NCBI GenBank assembly: GCA_942493385.1
Contig: OW818699.1
Coordinates: 186,001 to 250,000, forward strand
Source of the DNA: UBA8389 sp942493385
GTDB taxonomy: Bacteria; Bacteroidota; Bacteroidia; Bacteroidales; UBA1402
DNA: 64,000 bases
Direction of reading: 5' to 3'
Under the pieces are notes generated by a model, which saw nothing but the letters and a program-made list of their open reading frames with translations, had not been told where the DNA came from and made no database searches. The position numbers and the translations under genes are program-made. This document shows positions 1 to 8,752 of the stretch, piece by piece (the stretch's first letter is position 1; every line of letters starts with the position of its first letter).

Positions 1-1923
1 GATAAACTCTCGGCGCGGTGCTACGTCATCACCCATGAGCATCGAGAAAACGTGATCGCAATCTGCGGCGTTCTCAATGGTCACCTGGCGCAAAGTGCGT
101 TGTTCTGGATCCATGGTAGTGTGCCAAAGTTGTTCGGCGTTCATTTCACCAAGACCTTTATAGCGCTGTGTATGAACAGCATTTTCGTTTCCACCACCGT
201 ATTTTTCGATGAATTGCTGACGCTGGACTTCGTTCCAGCAGTATTCTTCGACCTTGCCTCTTTTGCAAAGGTAGAGGGGCGGAGTGGCAATGTATAAGTA
301 TCCGTTTTCAATCAGCACCTTCATCTGGCGGAAGAAAAAGGTCATCAACAGCGTGTCGATGTGCGAGCCATCGACGTCGGCATCGGTCATGATAATGATC
401 TTGTGGTAACGCAGCTTGCTGATGTTCAGCGCCTTGCTGTCTTCATCCGTACCGATGGAGACTCCAAGGGCGGTATAGATGTTGCGAATTTCTTCGTTTT
501 CAAGAATCTTGTGAGTCATGGCTTTCTCCACGTTCAGGATCTTACCACGAAGCGGCATGATGGCCTGAAACTGACGAGAGCGACCTTGTTTGGCCGTACC
601 ACCTGCAGAGTCTCCTTCCACCAGGAAGAATTCGCATCTGGAAGGGTCCTTGTCGGAGCAGTCGGCCAGTTTGCCGGGGAGTCCTCCGCCAGACAGCGGA
701 TTCTTGCGTTGCACCAGTTCGCGGGCGTGACGGGCAGCATAACGGGCCGTAGCGGCCAGAATGACCTTGTCCACGATGATCTTGGCTTCCTTCGGATGTT
801 CTTCCAGGTAGTTTCTCAGCACTTCACTGATGGCCATGTCCACGGAACCCATCACCTCGTTGTTGCCAAGCTTGGTTTTGGTTTGTCCTTCGAACTGGGG
901 TTCAGCCACTTTCAGGGAAATAACGGCGGTCAGTCCTTCACGAAAGTCGTCACCGGTTATTTCAATCTTGACCTTATCCAGCATTTTGGAATCTTCCGCG
1001 TATTTCTTGAGCGTGCGGGTGAGTCCGCGACGGAAACCAGCCAAGTGCGTTCCACCTTCGATGGTGTTGATGTTGTTGACGTACGAGAAAATGTTTTCGT
1101 TGTACGACTGGTTGTACATCATGGCCACTTCAACCGGTGTGCCAAACTTGTCGGTGGAAATATAAATGACGTCTTCAATGAGCGGTTCGCGGGAAGCATC
1201 GAGGAAACGTACGAATTCCCGTAGGCCATCCGTGGAATGAAAAACCTCGGTTTTAAATTCTCCATTTTCGAGCACTACTCGGCGATCGGTCAGATTCAAG
1301 GATATGCCGGTGTTCAAATAAGCCAATTCGCGCAAACGACCAGTCAGGATTTCTGCCTTGAATTCGAGTACGGAAAAAATTTCATCGTCTGGTTTGAAGG
1401 TAACGGAGGTACCCGTTTTGTCGGAATCACCGACCTCTTTGACAGAGTAGAGGGGTTTGCCACGTTCATAGTCCTGAATATACCGTTTTCCATCGGTGCA
1501 GACTTCGACATGCAACTTTTCAGAAAGTGCATTCACGCAAGAAACGCCCACCCCGTGAAGACCTCCGGATACTTTATAGGAACCTTTATCGAACTTTCCA
1601 CCGGCGTGCAGTACGGTCAGAACGACTTCCAGCGCAGAGCGTTGTTCTTTTTCCATGATGCCTACGGGGATACCGCGGCCGTTGTCGACCACCGTGACCG
1701 AATTGTCTTCGTTGATGATCACGTCGATTTGGCTGCAATAACCAGCCAACGCTTCATCAATGGAGTTGTCCACCACTTCGTAAACCAAGTGGTGCAAACC
1801 TTTGATACCGGTGTCGCCGATGTACATGGAGGGGCGCTTGCGAACGGCTTCTAAGCCTTCGAGCACCTGAATACTGTCCGCGGAATAGCTTTGCGAGGCG
1901 TCCAGCTTTTCTTCGTCGCTCAT
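1..1923 (-). CDS. gyrB: DNA gyrase subunit B, 3' end cut by window edge
   Basis: ATPase subunit of DNA gyrase, which introduces negative supercoils together with GyrA. The minus-strand frame is open from ATG at 1923 to the window edge (641 codons). Its last visible residues (GDDVAPRREFI) are what normally lies about ten residues before the GyrB C-terminus, so almost all of the protein is present. The GHKL ATPase domain shows RPSMYIGDT (residues 30-38), Glu49 and Asn53 in EVVDNSIDEA, and DNGRGIP (80-86). The TOPRIM motif EGDSAGG lies near residue 435. The start is supported by a good promoter 85 bp upstream and by the preceding in-frame sequence being non-conserved. All plus-strand frames in this stretch are shadows. 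Confidence 0.97.
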   Translation of the reverse strand, partial: MSDEEKLDASQSYSADSIQVLEGLEAVRKRPSMYIGDTGIKGLHHLVYEVVDNSIDEALAGYCSQIDVIINEDNSVTVVDNGRGIPVGIMEKEQRSALEVVLTVLHAGGKFDKGSYKVSGGLHGVGVSCVNALSEKLHVEVCTDGKRYIQDYERGKPLYSVKEVGDSDKTGTSVTFKPDDEIFSVLEFKAEILTGRLRELAYLNTGISLNLTDRRVVLENGEFKTEVFHSTDGLREFVRFLDASREPLIEDVIYISTDKFGTPVEVAMMYNQSYNENIFSYVNNINTIEGGTHLAGFRRGLTRTLKKYAEDSKMLDKVKIEITGDDFREGLTAVISLKVAEPQFEGQTKTKLGNNEVMGSVDMAISEVLRNYLEEHPKEAKIIVDKVILAATARYAARHARELVQRKNPLSGGGLPGKLADCSDKDPSRCEFFLVEGDSAGGTAKQGRSRQFQAIMPLRGKILNVEKAMTHKILENEEIRNIYTALGVSIGTDEDSKALNISKLRYHKIIIMTDADVDGSHIDTLLMTFFFRQMKVLIENGYLYIATPPLYLCKRGKVEEYCWNEVQRQQFIEKYGGGNENAVHTQRYKGLGEMNAEQLWHTTMDPEQRTLRQVTIENAADCDHVFSMLMGDDVAPRREFI

Positions 1924-2007
1924 AAATGGATTTCTTTATTTCGTAATTGATAAAACTCAGTGTCATTCGAGGCTGAACCCTATATGGGCCTTTCCGCGAA
2001 AATCGAA

Positions 2008-2039
2008 CAAATATAGGAAAAATCCCCCATTTAATCAAG
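2008..2039 (-). promoter_or_regulatory. Bacteroidota-type promoter of gyrB
   Basis: On the minus strand a perfect -7 box TATATTTG (2008-2015) is preceded by CTTG (2036-2039) with a 20-bp spacer, close to the TTTG-N19-TAnnTTTG pattern. Confidence 0.7.
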
Positions 2040-2073
2040 AGGATTTGCAAGCTTTTTTTGACAAATAAGTACC

Positions 2074-2102
2074 AAAAAAAGGCCGCATCTTCCGATACAG
2101 CC
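2074..2102 (-). terminator. Intrinsic terminator of rpsT
   Basis: On the minus strand GGCTGTATC - GGAA - GATGCGGCC forms a 9-bp stem (two G-U pairs) with a GNRA loop, followed by seven T. It lies 26 bp after the rpsT stop. The stem sequence is nearly the same as in the tRNA-Asn terminator at 5579-5612. Confidence 0.88.
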
Positions 2103-2127
2103 CTCTTTAAATATATAGGGTTTTGAA

Positions 2128-2379
2128 TTAAAGCTTGTTGACGCCGTGGGCGAGCTTTGATTTCAAGTTTGCAGCTTTGTTCTTGTGGATCACGCTCTTC
2201 TTAGCCAGTCTGTCCAGCATGGAAGAAACTTTGGGGAGCATAGCTACAGCAGCTTCTTTCTCGGTTGTTGCACGCAAGTCACGAACAGCATTACGAGTAG
2301 TTTTTGCATAATAACGATTCATCAAACGCTTTTTCAGGGTCTGACGGATTCTTTTCAGGGAGGATTTGTGATTTGCCAT
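2128..2379 (-). CDS. rpsT: 30S ribosomal protein S20
   Basis: Small-subunit ribosomal protein that binds 16S rRNA near the 5' domain. The 83-residue, Lys/Arg-rich sequence starts MANHKSSLKRIRQ and ends in a conserved helical segment (NKAANLKSKLAHGVNKL), both typical of S20 in length and content. It lies downstream of tRNA-Glu and is probably co-transcribed from the promoter at 2542-2573, with its own strong terminator behind it. The position next to gyrB is common in Bacteroidales. Confidence 0.97.
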   Translation of the reverse strand: MANHKSSLKRIRQTLKKRLMNRYYAKTTRNAVRDLRATTEKEAAVAMLPKVSSMLDRLAKKSVIHKNKAANLKSKLAHGVNKL

Positions 2380-2412
2380 ATCGACTAATCTTAATTTTAG
2401 TTTTTTTTGTTG

Positions 2413-2484
2413 TAGCCCATAGGGGAGTCGAACCCCTCTTTCAAGAATGAAAATCTTACGTCCTAACCGATAGACGAATGGGCC
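2413..2484 (-). tRNA. tRNA-Glu (anticodon TTC)
   Basis: Read on the minus strand: acceptor GGCCCAT/ATGGGCT (first pair G-U), anticodon stem TAAGA/TCTTG with loop TTTTCAT giving anticodon TTC, and T arm AGGGGTTCGACTCCCCT. CCA is not encoded. It is 72 nt long and sits between its promoter and rpsT. Confidence 0.95.
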
Positions 2485-2541
2485 AGCCTGTTACACTTCA
2501 ACACTGCAAATGACCCGTTGGCCTTGGTTATTAAAGCGGGT

Positions 2542-2573
2542 GCAAAGATAGGACGCTTTTTTATTTTGGCAAA
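2542..2573 (-). promoter_or_regulatory. Consensus promoter for tRNA-Glu and rpsT
   Basis: TTTG (minus strand, 2570-2573), 19-bp spacer, TATCTTTGC (2542-2550). This is the best match in the window to the Bacteroidota primary sigma-factor pattern and serves as an internal standard for the other promoter calls. Confidence 0.85.
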
Positions 2574-2583
2574 CGTTTTGAGT

Positions 2584-2611
2584 AAAAAAAAACCGAGATT
2601 CGGGGTTTTTT
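2584..2611 (-). terminator. Possible terminator of the S41 protease gene
   Basis: Minus strand: an A-rich arm ending CCGA, loop ATC, TCGG and nine T, with a two-base bulge. It is placed 30 bp after the stop codon at 2641. The stem is weak, so confidence is moderate. Confidence 0.45.
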
Positions 2612-2640
2612 ACTTCAAACCTCTACGGACGCCCTTATAA

Positions 2641-4311
2641 TCAGTTGGTTGAAGAGGTTGGAAGCAACGTTTTACGGTACAGTTCCATGTCTTTGAGCAC
2701 CTCTAAGGACCGCTTCAGGCATGGATCGAACTTCAAAGACTGCTGCAACTCCCCTTTCTGGAAGTAATATCGGCTCACGATCTCCGTGCTGAGCATCAAT
2801 TCGATTTCTTCTCGGAATGTTACAAAACTCTCATCAAGGCTCCTGTCCAATTTTGCTTCCAATGCTGAAACCTCTAATTTGGCAGGTGTGGTGAAATTAT
2901 CTTTTTGCATCGCCTCCTTCAGTTTTTCCAAGATTTTCTTACTTGGGCTTACGTAGGTGAAGCCTTTGCTTTTGACGAACGCCAGAAAATCGGCATACTC
3001 GGCATCAGAGAGTTTGAAATCGGCCACAGAAGCAAACTTCTCATGCTTGCGGTAATACTGATTGGCGTACTCGAAAAAGTAGAGGCTGTCCATCAAGTCG
3101 TAGGTGATGTCTGCGCCCCGCTCGTCTTTGCATTCGATGTCAGGCGAAATACCACCACCGTCGCGCACCTTTCGTCCGGCACGTGTGCTGAAAACGTTCG
3201 TGAGGCTGTCCGGAATGCGCCCGACACTACCGTCTTCGTTTCGGTTGGAATAATCGATAGCCTGGATGCAACGCCCGCTGGGGATGTAATATTTGGCGGT
3301 GGTTATTTTAAGCAAGCCATTGTACGGAATGCTTCTCGTTGTCTGAACCAACCCTTTACCGTAGGAGCGGGTGCCCATGATGACGGCACGGTCGAGATCC
3401 TGCAAGGCACCGACCACAATTTCGGACGAGGAGGCTGAACCACTGTTTACCATCACGACAAGTGGCATGACCGTGTCAACCGGCTCACGGGTTGTTTTGT
3501 AGGTTCTGTCCCACTGACGGACCTTGCCGCGCGTACTTACAATTTCCTGGCCTTTAGGCACGAACAGGTTGCAAACCGACACCGCTTCATCGAGCAAGCC
3601 GCCGCCGTTTCCACGAAGGTCGATGATGAGCTTTTCTGCACCCATCTTTTTAAGATCCAACAGCGCGGCACGCACTTCCTGGCTGGATTTCCCAGTGAAA
3701 CCGCTCAAATTGATGTATCCTGTTTTGTCGTTCACCAAACCATGCCAGGTTACTTGATTGATCACAACCAACTCCCTGAGAAACGATTTCTCGACCGGCT
3801 TCTTCAAACCTTCCCGAGTATAAACCACTTTAACCGTGGTGCCAGGCTGGCCTTTCAGCAACTCACTTGCTCTGGACATGTTGTCGCCACTCATTTTGAC
3901 GCCGCCAATTTCCAGTAGAATGTCACCATACATGAGCCCTGCTTTTTGGGCAGGCAAACCTTCATAAGGCTCCAACACCACGACTTTACCGTTCCGCTGA
4001 CCTATCATTGCTCCAACGCCGCCATACTCACCAGTCGTCAAAAACTTGAGCTCGTCGGTTTCGGTTTCGGCCATGTAATTGGTATAGGGGTCGTAAGAAG
4101 CCATCAGCCCGTTAATGGCGTTTTTCAATGCCTTCTCGGGTTTAACGCTGTCCACGTAAAATTGATCCAGCTCCCTGAACAGGGCATGCAGGATGTCAAA
4201 ATTCTTGGAAATCTCGAAGTCCTTCTTCCCGTCAGGTGTATTGGCTGAAAGCTGTAATGGTAGCACTGCCAGGAATATCCAAAGCAGGATGGTGGAAAGG
4301 CGGTTGCGCAT
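2641..4311 (-). CDS. S41 family C-terminal processing peptidase
   Basis: Periplasmic or outer-membrane-facing serine protease of the CtpA/Tsp (tail-specific) family, which degrades or trims proteins at their C-terminus. The 556-residue product has a signal peptide (RNRLSTILLWIFLAVLPLQL), an N-terminal helical region with SYDPYTNYM, a PDZ domain around residues 85-160 (GVGAMIG ... GLPAQKAGLMYGDILLEIGG), and the protease core. The core has the nucleophile Ser near residue 292 in NSGSASSSE and the general-base Lys about 25 residues later in SYGKGLVQ. A longer frame to 4365 exists, but it overlaps the next gene and puts 18 residues before the signal peptide, so ATG at 4311 was chosen. It lies 26 bp downstream of the kinase gene in the same orientation and is probably co-transcribed with it. 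Confidence 0.93.
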   Translation of the reverse strand: MRNRLSTILLWIFLAVLPLQLSANTPDGKKDFEISKNFDILHALFRELDQFYVDSVKPEKALKNAINGLMASYDPYTNYMAETETDELKFLTTGEYGGVGAMIGQRNGKVVVLEPYEGLPAQKAGLMYGDILLEIGGVKMSGDNMSRASELLKGQPGTTVKVVYTREGLKKPVEKSFLRELVVINQVTWHGLVNDKTGYINLSGFTGKSSQEVRAALLDLKKMGAEKLIIDLRGNGGGLLDEAVSVCNLFVPKGQEIVSTRGKVRQWDRTYKTTREPVDTVMPLVVMVNSGSASSSEIVVGALQDLDRAVIMGTRSYGKGLVQTTRSIPYNGLLKITTAKYYIPSGRCIQAIDYSNRNEDGSVGRIPDSLTNVFSTRAGRKVRDGGGISPDIECKDERGADITYDLMDSLYFFEYANQYYRKHEKFASVADFKLSDAEYADFLAFVKSKGFTYVSPSKKILEKLKEAMQKDNFTTPAKLEVSALEAKLDRSLDESFVTFREEIELMLSTEIVSRYYFQKGELQQSLKFDPCLKRSLEVLKDMELYRKTLLPTSSTN

Positions 4312-4337
4312 GTAGGAATGATGTTGGATCAATGAAT

Positions 4338-5306
4338 TCAAAGGATGGAAAGAATCTCGCTCCAAGTTTCAGAGCTCATTTTCGGGCCCATGACCTCGAT
4401 GACTCTACCTGCGGTAATGGTGCCGTAACGGGTGCATTCTATGAGGCTTTTGCCTGTGTGCAAACCATATATGAAACCGGCGGCGAACAAGTCACCAGCT
4501 CCTGTCGTATCCAAGCAGTTGGCCTGAATGGCAGGTACGTGGACTTTTTCGTCTCCGCGTTTGGCAAGAGCGCCTTTTGAGCCAATCTTGACAACGGCGA
4601 TCTCGACGATGGAAGCCAATTTCTCGAGCGCCTCGTCCGGCTCCAAACCGGTCAACGCCTTCGCTTCTTCTTCGTTGGCAAAAACAATGTCCACATAATT
4701 TTCGAGCAGTCCGGTCAGGAAGGCCAGGTTGTCTTCCACCACATTGTAACTGGCCAAATCAAGAGCCACCTTCAATCCATTTTCCTTAGCCATTTTAACA
4801 GCAGAAAGAATCAGATCTTGGTTGTACACCAAATAGCCTTCTATATAAAAAAGGTCGAAATCTTTGAAAAATTCGTGCTGAAGCTCTTCCGTCCTAAGGT
4901 TGGCAGCCGCACCAAGATAGGTTGCAAAAGTACGTTCGCCGTCCGGTGTGACAAAAGCGATGGCCTGGCCGGATGCTTCCTGGTCACGAAGCATCAAGGC
5001 TTTCACCTGATAGGACTCCATATCTTTTTGATAGAGCAATCCGGTTTCGTCGTCAGCGTGAATCTTGCCGATGAATGCGGAAGGAACGCCCAATCTGGCA
5101 GCTCCGGTTATGGTGTTGGCGGCTGAACCACCGCAGGAAATACTTTTGGAAATGGCCGAGGTCTGGCTGAGTATTTTTACAAACCCGACGGAATCGATGA
5201 GCTGCATGCTGCCTTTAGGCAATCCCAGTTCGGCGAGCAATTCTTCGGAGTCAATGGACATGTGCACATCCGTGAGTGCATTTCCCATTCCTAAAAGACG
5301 TATCAT
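4338..5306 (-). CDS. PfkB family carbohydrate/nucleoside kinase
   Basis: ATP-dependent cytosolic kinase of the ribokinase/PfkB superfamily; the adenosine-kinase-like subgroup is the closest fit by eye, but the substrate cannot be fixed. The 322-residue protein has the N-terminal GNALTDVHMSID strand, the glycine-rich SCGGSAANTITGAARLG substrate-binding segment (about residues 58-74) and the C-terminal signature DTTGAGDLFAAGF, with the catalytic Asp at 272. A promoter (minus TATCTTTG at 5336-5343) sits 30 bp upstream, diverging from the tRNA-Asn promoter. The S41 protease follows at 26 bp. Length is normal for the family. Confidence 0.92.
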   Translation of the reverse strand: MIRLLGMGNALTDVHMSIDSEELLAELGLPKGSMQLIDSVGFVKILSQTSAISKSISCGGSAANTITGAARLGVPSAFIGKIHADDETGLLYQKDMESYQVKALMLRDQEASGQAIAFVTPDGERTFATYLGAAANLRTEELQHEFFKDFDLFYIEGYLVYNQDLILSAVKMAKENGLKVALDLASYNVVEDNLAFLTGLLENYVDIVFANEEEAKALTGLEPDEALEKLASIVEIAVVKIGSKGALAKRGDEKVHVPAIQANCLDTTGAGDLFAAGFIYGLHTGKSLIECTRYGTITAGRVIEVMGPKMSSETWSEILSIL

Positions 5307-5335
5307 AGTATCTATTTTTTTGGTTTTATTTTTGA

Positions 5336-5374
5336 CAAAGATATTGCATTATTCGAGAAATACGTGTACTTTTG
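5336..5374. promoter_or_regulatory. Divergent promoters: PfkB kinase (minus) and tRNA-Asn (plus)
   Basis: Plus strand: ATTG (5343-5346), 20-bp spacer, TACTTTTGC (5367-5375), 29 bp before the first tRNA-Asn. Minus strand: TATCTTTGT (5335-5343) for the kinase gene. The kinase -7 box overlaps the -33 element of the tRNA promoter by one base, so the two should compete for polymerase. Confidence 0.7.
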
Positions 5375-5403
5375 CCCCGCATTTTGCGAGAAGTGCATTA
5401 CAC

Positions 5404-5477
5404 TCTTCAGTAGCTCAGTTGGTTAGAGCACCTGACTGTTAATCAGGGGGTCGTAGGTTCAAGTCCTACCTGGAGAG
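5404..5477 (+). tRNA. tRNA-Asn (anticodon GTT), copy 1
   Basis: Acceptor TCTTCAG/CTGGAGA, D arm AGCTCAGTTGGTTAGAGC, anticodon stem-loop CCTGACTGTTAATCAGG with GTT, and T arm GTAGGTTCAAGTCCTAC. 74 nt, no encoded CCA. Confidence 0.96.
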
Positions 5478-5497
5478 CCCAAACATCTTTCTAATAT

Positions 5498-5571
5498 TCT
5501 TCAGTAGCTCAGTTGGTTAGAGCACCTGACTGTTAATCAGGGGGTCGTAGGTTCAAGTCCTACCTGGAGAG
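5498..5571 (+). tRNA. tRNA-Asn (anticodon GTT), copy 2
   Basis: Identical over its 74 nt to the copy 20 bp upstream, and co-transcribed with it. The terminator at 5579-5612 closes the unit. Confidence 0.96.
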
Positions 5572-5578
5572 CTCCACA

Positions 5579-5612
5579 AAGCTGTATCGAATCCAAACGA
5601 TGCGGCTTTTTT
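5579..5612 (+). terminator. Intrinsic terminator of the tRNA-Asn pair
   Basis: AAGCTGTATCG - 8-nt loop - CGATGCGGCTT, an 11-bp stem with two G-U pairs followed by T-rich sequence. It shares the GCTGTATC/GATGCGGC stem with the rpsT terminator. Confidence 0.88.
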
Positions 5613-5614
5613 GT

Positions 5615-5647
5615 TTTGGCACACCTCCTAATTTTGTCGTACTTTTG
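5615..5647 (+). promoter_or_regulatory. Promoter of the GH30 gene
   Basis: TTTG (5615-5618), 21-bp spacer, TACTTTTG (5640-5647), 23 bp before the GH30 start codon. Confidence 0.6.
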
Positions 5648-5670
5648 TTTTATCTATAAACTCCGACAAA

Positions 5671-8220
5671 ATGTTTCCAATGCACACCAGCCGATTTCTA
5701 ATGCTTGTTCTGTTTGCCCTATGGTCTTTGTCGGCCTGGTCGCAACTGACAACCCCCAATCCTGCGACAAAGTATTTTCTATTTCATTCTGCTGGTAATG
5801 TACTGGGAAGTGCAACGGACGGTAAAGCAACACTTCAGGTGGCCCTTAGTGATGGAAGTCAGCTTCTGAAGTTTGTTTCTGACGGAGCAGGTTCCTACTG
5901 GATCAAAAAGACCGACCAACAGAAATACCTGGCACTGAGCGGAAGTTGGGACACCTATTTCGTAACGGATTCCACCACAGACGCATCGAAATATGTGATT
6001 GAGAAAGTGTCCGCTGCATACGTCCGATTGAAATGCAAATCCAATGGAAAATACCTCGGCACAGATAATAGCACCTCCGGATCCAGTGTCTATTCGGACA
6101 AGGCAGGCACTGACAGCAAACATTATTGGTACATTTCAGAAAAGGCGATTACCTTCCCAGTCGATACGGCAAAATACCTGATCAATCCGAATGCGGCTTT
6201 CAGCAAGACTTTTGATGGTTGGGGTGTTTCGCTTTGTTGGTGGGCCAGCATGTGCGGCAAGTGGAGCGACGCTAAAATCGATCAGATCGTGGATTGGTTG
6301 GTCAGCCCCACGGGGCTGAACTACAACATCTTCCGCTACAACATCGGCGGTGGTGACGATCCCCTAAATAGAAATTGCACGCCGCACCACATGGGAAGCG
6401 GTAAAGGTTTACGGGCCGAGATGGATGGATTCAAGGATTCAGCCAATGCGGATTACAATTGGAGCAGGGATGCGGCTCAACGAAAGATTATGCTGAAAAT
6501 CAAGGCGAAGCGACCGGATGCTATTTTTGAAGCGTTCAGCAACTCGCCTCCTTATTATATGACTTACAGCGGATGCTGTGCTGGGAATACGTCGGCTTCT
6601 TCGGATAATTTGAAACCTGAATACTATCAGGCTTTTGCCAACTATCTGGTGGATGTCTGCAAGTTTTACAAGGATTCGTTCAATCTGGAGTTCAAAACAC
6701 TGGATCCGTTTAATGAACCAAACACCAGTTTCTGGGGAGCGAATGGCGGGCAGGAAGGTTGCCACTTCGGCGTTGCATCGCAGATTCAGCTTTTGAAAGT
6801 GCTTTCCCCCATTCTCAAGAATTCTGGCCTTAAAACCATCATATCCGCATCCGACGAAACCAGTGTGGCATCGGCAGTAACAGGATTCAAGGCTTTTGTC
6901 ACCGACGGAACGGCACTCGGATTAATCGGTCAAATAAACACCCATACTTATTCGGCCACCAATCAAGCCAGAGCCAGTATTCGTGCACTTTCCACAGCCT
7001 ACGACAAGCCGCTGTGGATGAGTGAAGTTGGAGCTGGAGGAAGCGGAATCAGCGGCAATCTTTCTTTGGCCCAGAAACTGATGGACGACATTCGGTACAT
7101 CCGCCCTGAAGCATGGATTGATTGGCAGTACATCGAAGAAGGAAACGACCAATGGTGTACAGTTAAGGGTACTTTTTCCACGCAAACCTACCAAAAGGTC
7201 AAGAATTATTACGTCCGCCAGCAGGTAAGTCGGTACATTAACAAGGGTTCCAGATTCTTGTCGGTACCCAACGATCAAATGCTTGCTGCATTAAGTCCAT
7301 CCGGCGATTCGCTGATACTGGTGATGCTGAACAATTCCACCATGAAGGCATTCCATCAGATTGACTTGCGCCTGTTCAACTTATCCGGTAAGCCAATCAA
7401 CTCCACTCGAACCTCGGAAACCGAAAACAACAGTGCAAACACGAGTTATGTGCTCAAGGATTCCATGCTCTCCCTCAATCTGCCTGCTTACAGCATCACC
7501 ACGGTGGTAATTCCCATATCGGGATTCGTTCCTGTTCAAAATCTTCTGACTGGAACGCCCTACCTCCTCCTTTCACGAATTGCCAGCCTGCCGCTACGAT
7601 CCACTGGAGAAAGTGTGACTATAGATGCTTTCGTCGAATGGGATTCCAGCCAGCTCTGGACCTTAACAGCAGGCACCACCGGCTATTCCATTCGCAATAT
7701 TGCCGGCAGAACACTCACCGACGCAGGAGCGTACAACGCAGTGGCCTCTCTCTCGGCCAACCTTTCGGGGCAGCTTTTCAACATCGAACCTGTGGGTGAC
7801 GGTTTTTACAAAGTGATTTCGCAGCGTACTGGCAATGGGCTCGACCTCTCGGGCGAAGGCAATGCACCGGGCACACCAGTAGGACTTTACGCGTACGGTT
7901 CTAGTCCGGCTGTTGGTCATCGGCAGTGGATGTTCGCTTTGCCTCCTGGGGGTCTGTCGTCCGGAATCCCAAATTCCATGCCTTCGGCCGAAACAAAAAT
8001 TGGAGTGCGTGTCATCAATGCGGAACAGGCCATTGTGATTCTGAAAACACAGGAGATCAAGGTCGTTGCTACTATTTACAGCCTCACCGGTAAGGTACTA
8101 TTCCAACAGGAAATCCAAAGCAACAGCACACGTATTCCCTTAAAACCAGGCGCTTACATCGTTTCTTGCAAAACTGTTAATAGTGGAAATGTAACGACCT
8201 CCAAAGTACTAGTCAATTAA
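5671..8220 (+). CDS. GH30 family glycosidase with two ricin-type trefoil domains and T9SS tail
   Basis: Secreted retaining glycosidase resembling the GH30 endo-beta-1,6-galactanase branch, which would attack type II arabinogalactan. The 849 residues comprise: signal peptide (ends near SAWSQ, residue 25); an N-terminal ricin-like trefoil (about 30-165); a (beta/alpha)8 catalytic domain starting FDGWGVSLCWWA (about 185-620), with acid/base Glu349 in LDPFNEPN and nucleophile Glu452 in WMSEVG; a second ricin-like domain (about 625-765, QLWTL and RQWMFA turns); and a C-terminal Ig-like tail (IYSLTGKVLFQ ... GAYIVSC) of the T9SS type-A kind. The start at 5671 is preceded by a promoter; Met4 is an alternative. 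The Nudix gene starts 4 bp after the stop. Substrate is inferred from subfamily appearance. Confidence 0.88.
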   Translation: MFPMHTSRFLMLVLFALWSLSAWSQLTTPNPATKYFLFHSAGNVLGSATDGKATLQVALSDGSQLLKFVSDGAGSYWIKKTDQQKYLALSGSWDTYFVTDSTTDASKYVIEKVSAAYVRLKCKSNGKYLGTDNSTSGSSVYSDKAGTDSKHYWYISEKAITFPVDTAKYLINPNAAFSKTFDGWGVSLCWWASMCGKWSDAKIDQIVDWLVSPTGLNYNIFRYNIGGGDDPLNRNCTPHHMGSGKGLRAEMDGFKDSANADYNWSRDAAQRKIMLKIKAKRPDAIFEAFSNSPPYYMTYSGCCAGNTSASSDNLKPEYYQAFANYLVDVCKFYKDSFNLEFKTLDPFNEPNTSFWGANGGQEGCHFGVASQIQLLKVLSPILKNSGLKTIISASDETSVASAVTGFKAFVTDGTALGLIGQINTHTYSATNQARASIRALSTAYDKPLWMSEVGAGGSGISGNLSLAQKLMDDIRYIRPEAWIDWQYIEEGNDQWCTVKGTFSTQTYQKVKNYYVRQQVSRYINKGSRFLSVPNDQMLAALSPSGDSLILVMLNNSTMKAFHQIDLRLFNLSGKPINSTRTSETENNSANTSYVLKDSMLSLNLPAYSITTVVIPISGFVPVQNLLTGTPYLLLSRIASLPLRSTGESVTIDAFVEWDSSQLWTLTAGTTGYSIRNIAGRTLTDAGAYNAVASLSANLSGQLFNIEPVGDGFYKVISQRTGNGLDLSGEGNAPGTPVGLYAYGSSPAVGHRQWMFALPPGGLSSGIPNSMPSAETKIGVRVINAEQAIVILKTQEIKVVATIYSLTGKVLFQQEIQSNSTRIPLKPGAYIVSCKTVNSGNVTTSKVLVN

Positions 8221-8224
8221 AAAC

Positions 8225-8752
8225 ATGGAAACCCATCCCCTCCAAAAATTCAAGTTCTGCCCAGTATGCGGTTCAGCACATTGGGAAATCAATAATTTCA
8301 AGTCGAAGCATTGTTCGGACTGTGGATTCACGTACTATGCAAACGTTAGTGCAGCCGTAGCATGTTTCATTCAGAATAAGGACGGTGAGCTTTTGGTCTG
8401 TCGCAGAGCGCACGATCCGGCCAAGAACACGCTCGATTTGCCAGGAGGGTTCGTCGATATGGAGGAATCGGCAGAAGAGGCGCTGGTGCGCGAAATCAAG
8501 GAGGAGCTGAACCTCGACTTGACCGACATCCGCTTTTTTCAAACCATCCCCAACCTCTATGAATACTCAGGAATGGTCATTCACACCCTCGACATGCTCT
8601 TCACGGCAAGGGTGGTGGATTTGGCTCCGTTACGTGCGGCGGATGATGTTAAGGAAGCCTTTTTCATGAAACTTAACACTATTTCACCCGCTGACTTTGG
8701 GCTGGATTCAATAAAAAAGGGTATCATTGCATTTTTAAAGGCAACTACATGA
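8225..8752 (+). CDS. Nudix hydrolase with N-terminal zinc ribbon
   Basis: Cytosolic pyrophosphohydrolase acting on a nucleoside-diphosphate-linked substrate. The 175-residue protein has a zinc ribbon with Cys12, Cys15, Cys30 and Cys33 (CPVC ... CSDC), as in NudC-type NADH pyrophosphatases. The Nudix box spans residues 75-95, with Glu81 and the REIKEEL helix (Arg89, Glu90, Glu93, Glu94). It is shorter than NudC (about 260 residues) and lacks its N-terminal domain, so the exact substrate is open. It starts 4 bp after the GH30 stop and its TGA overlaps the ATG of the TPR gene (ATGA), which suggests coupling to the latter. Confidence 0.9.
   Translation: METHPLQKFKFCPVCGSAHWEINNFKSKHCSDCGFTYYANVSAAVACFIQNKDGELLVCRRAHDPAKNTLDLPGGFVDMEESAEEALVREIKEELNLDLTDIRFFQTIPNLYEYSGMVIHTLDMLFTARVVDLAPLRAADDVKEAFFMKLNTISPADFGLDSIKKGIIAFLKATT

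Noticed and set aside
1..1854. Long plus-strand open frames over gyrB (for example 361-1224 and 1237-1854)
   Set aside because: They are antisense shadows of gyrB; the minus strand encodes continuous conserved GyrB motifs.
5404..5571. Tandem tRNA-Asn as an integration-site duplication
   Set aside because: Both copies are complete and identical, share one promoter and terminator, and no mobile gene adjoins; simple tandem duplication is sufficient.
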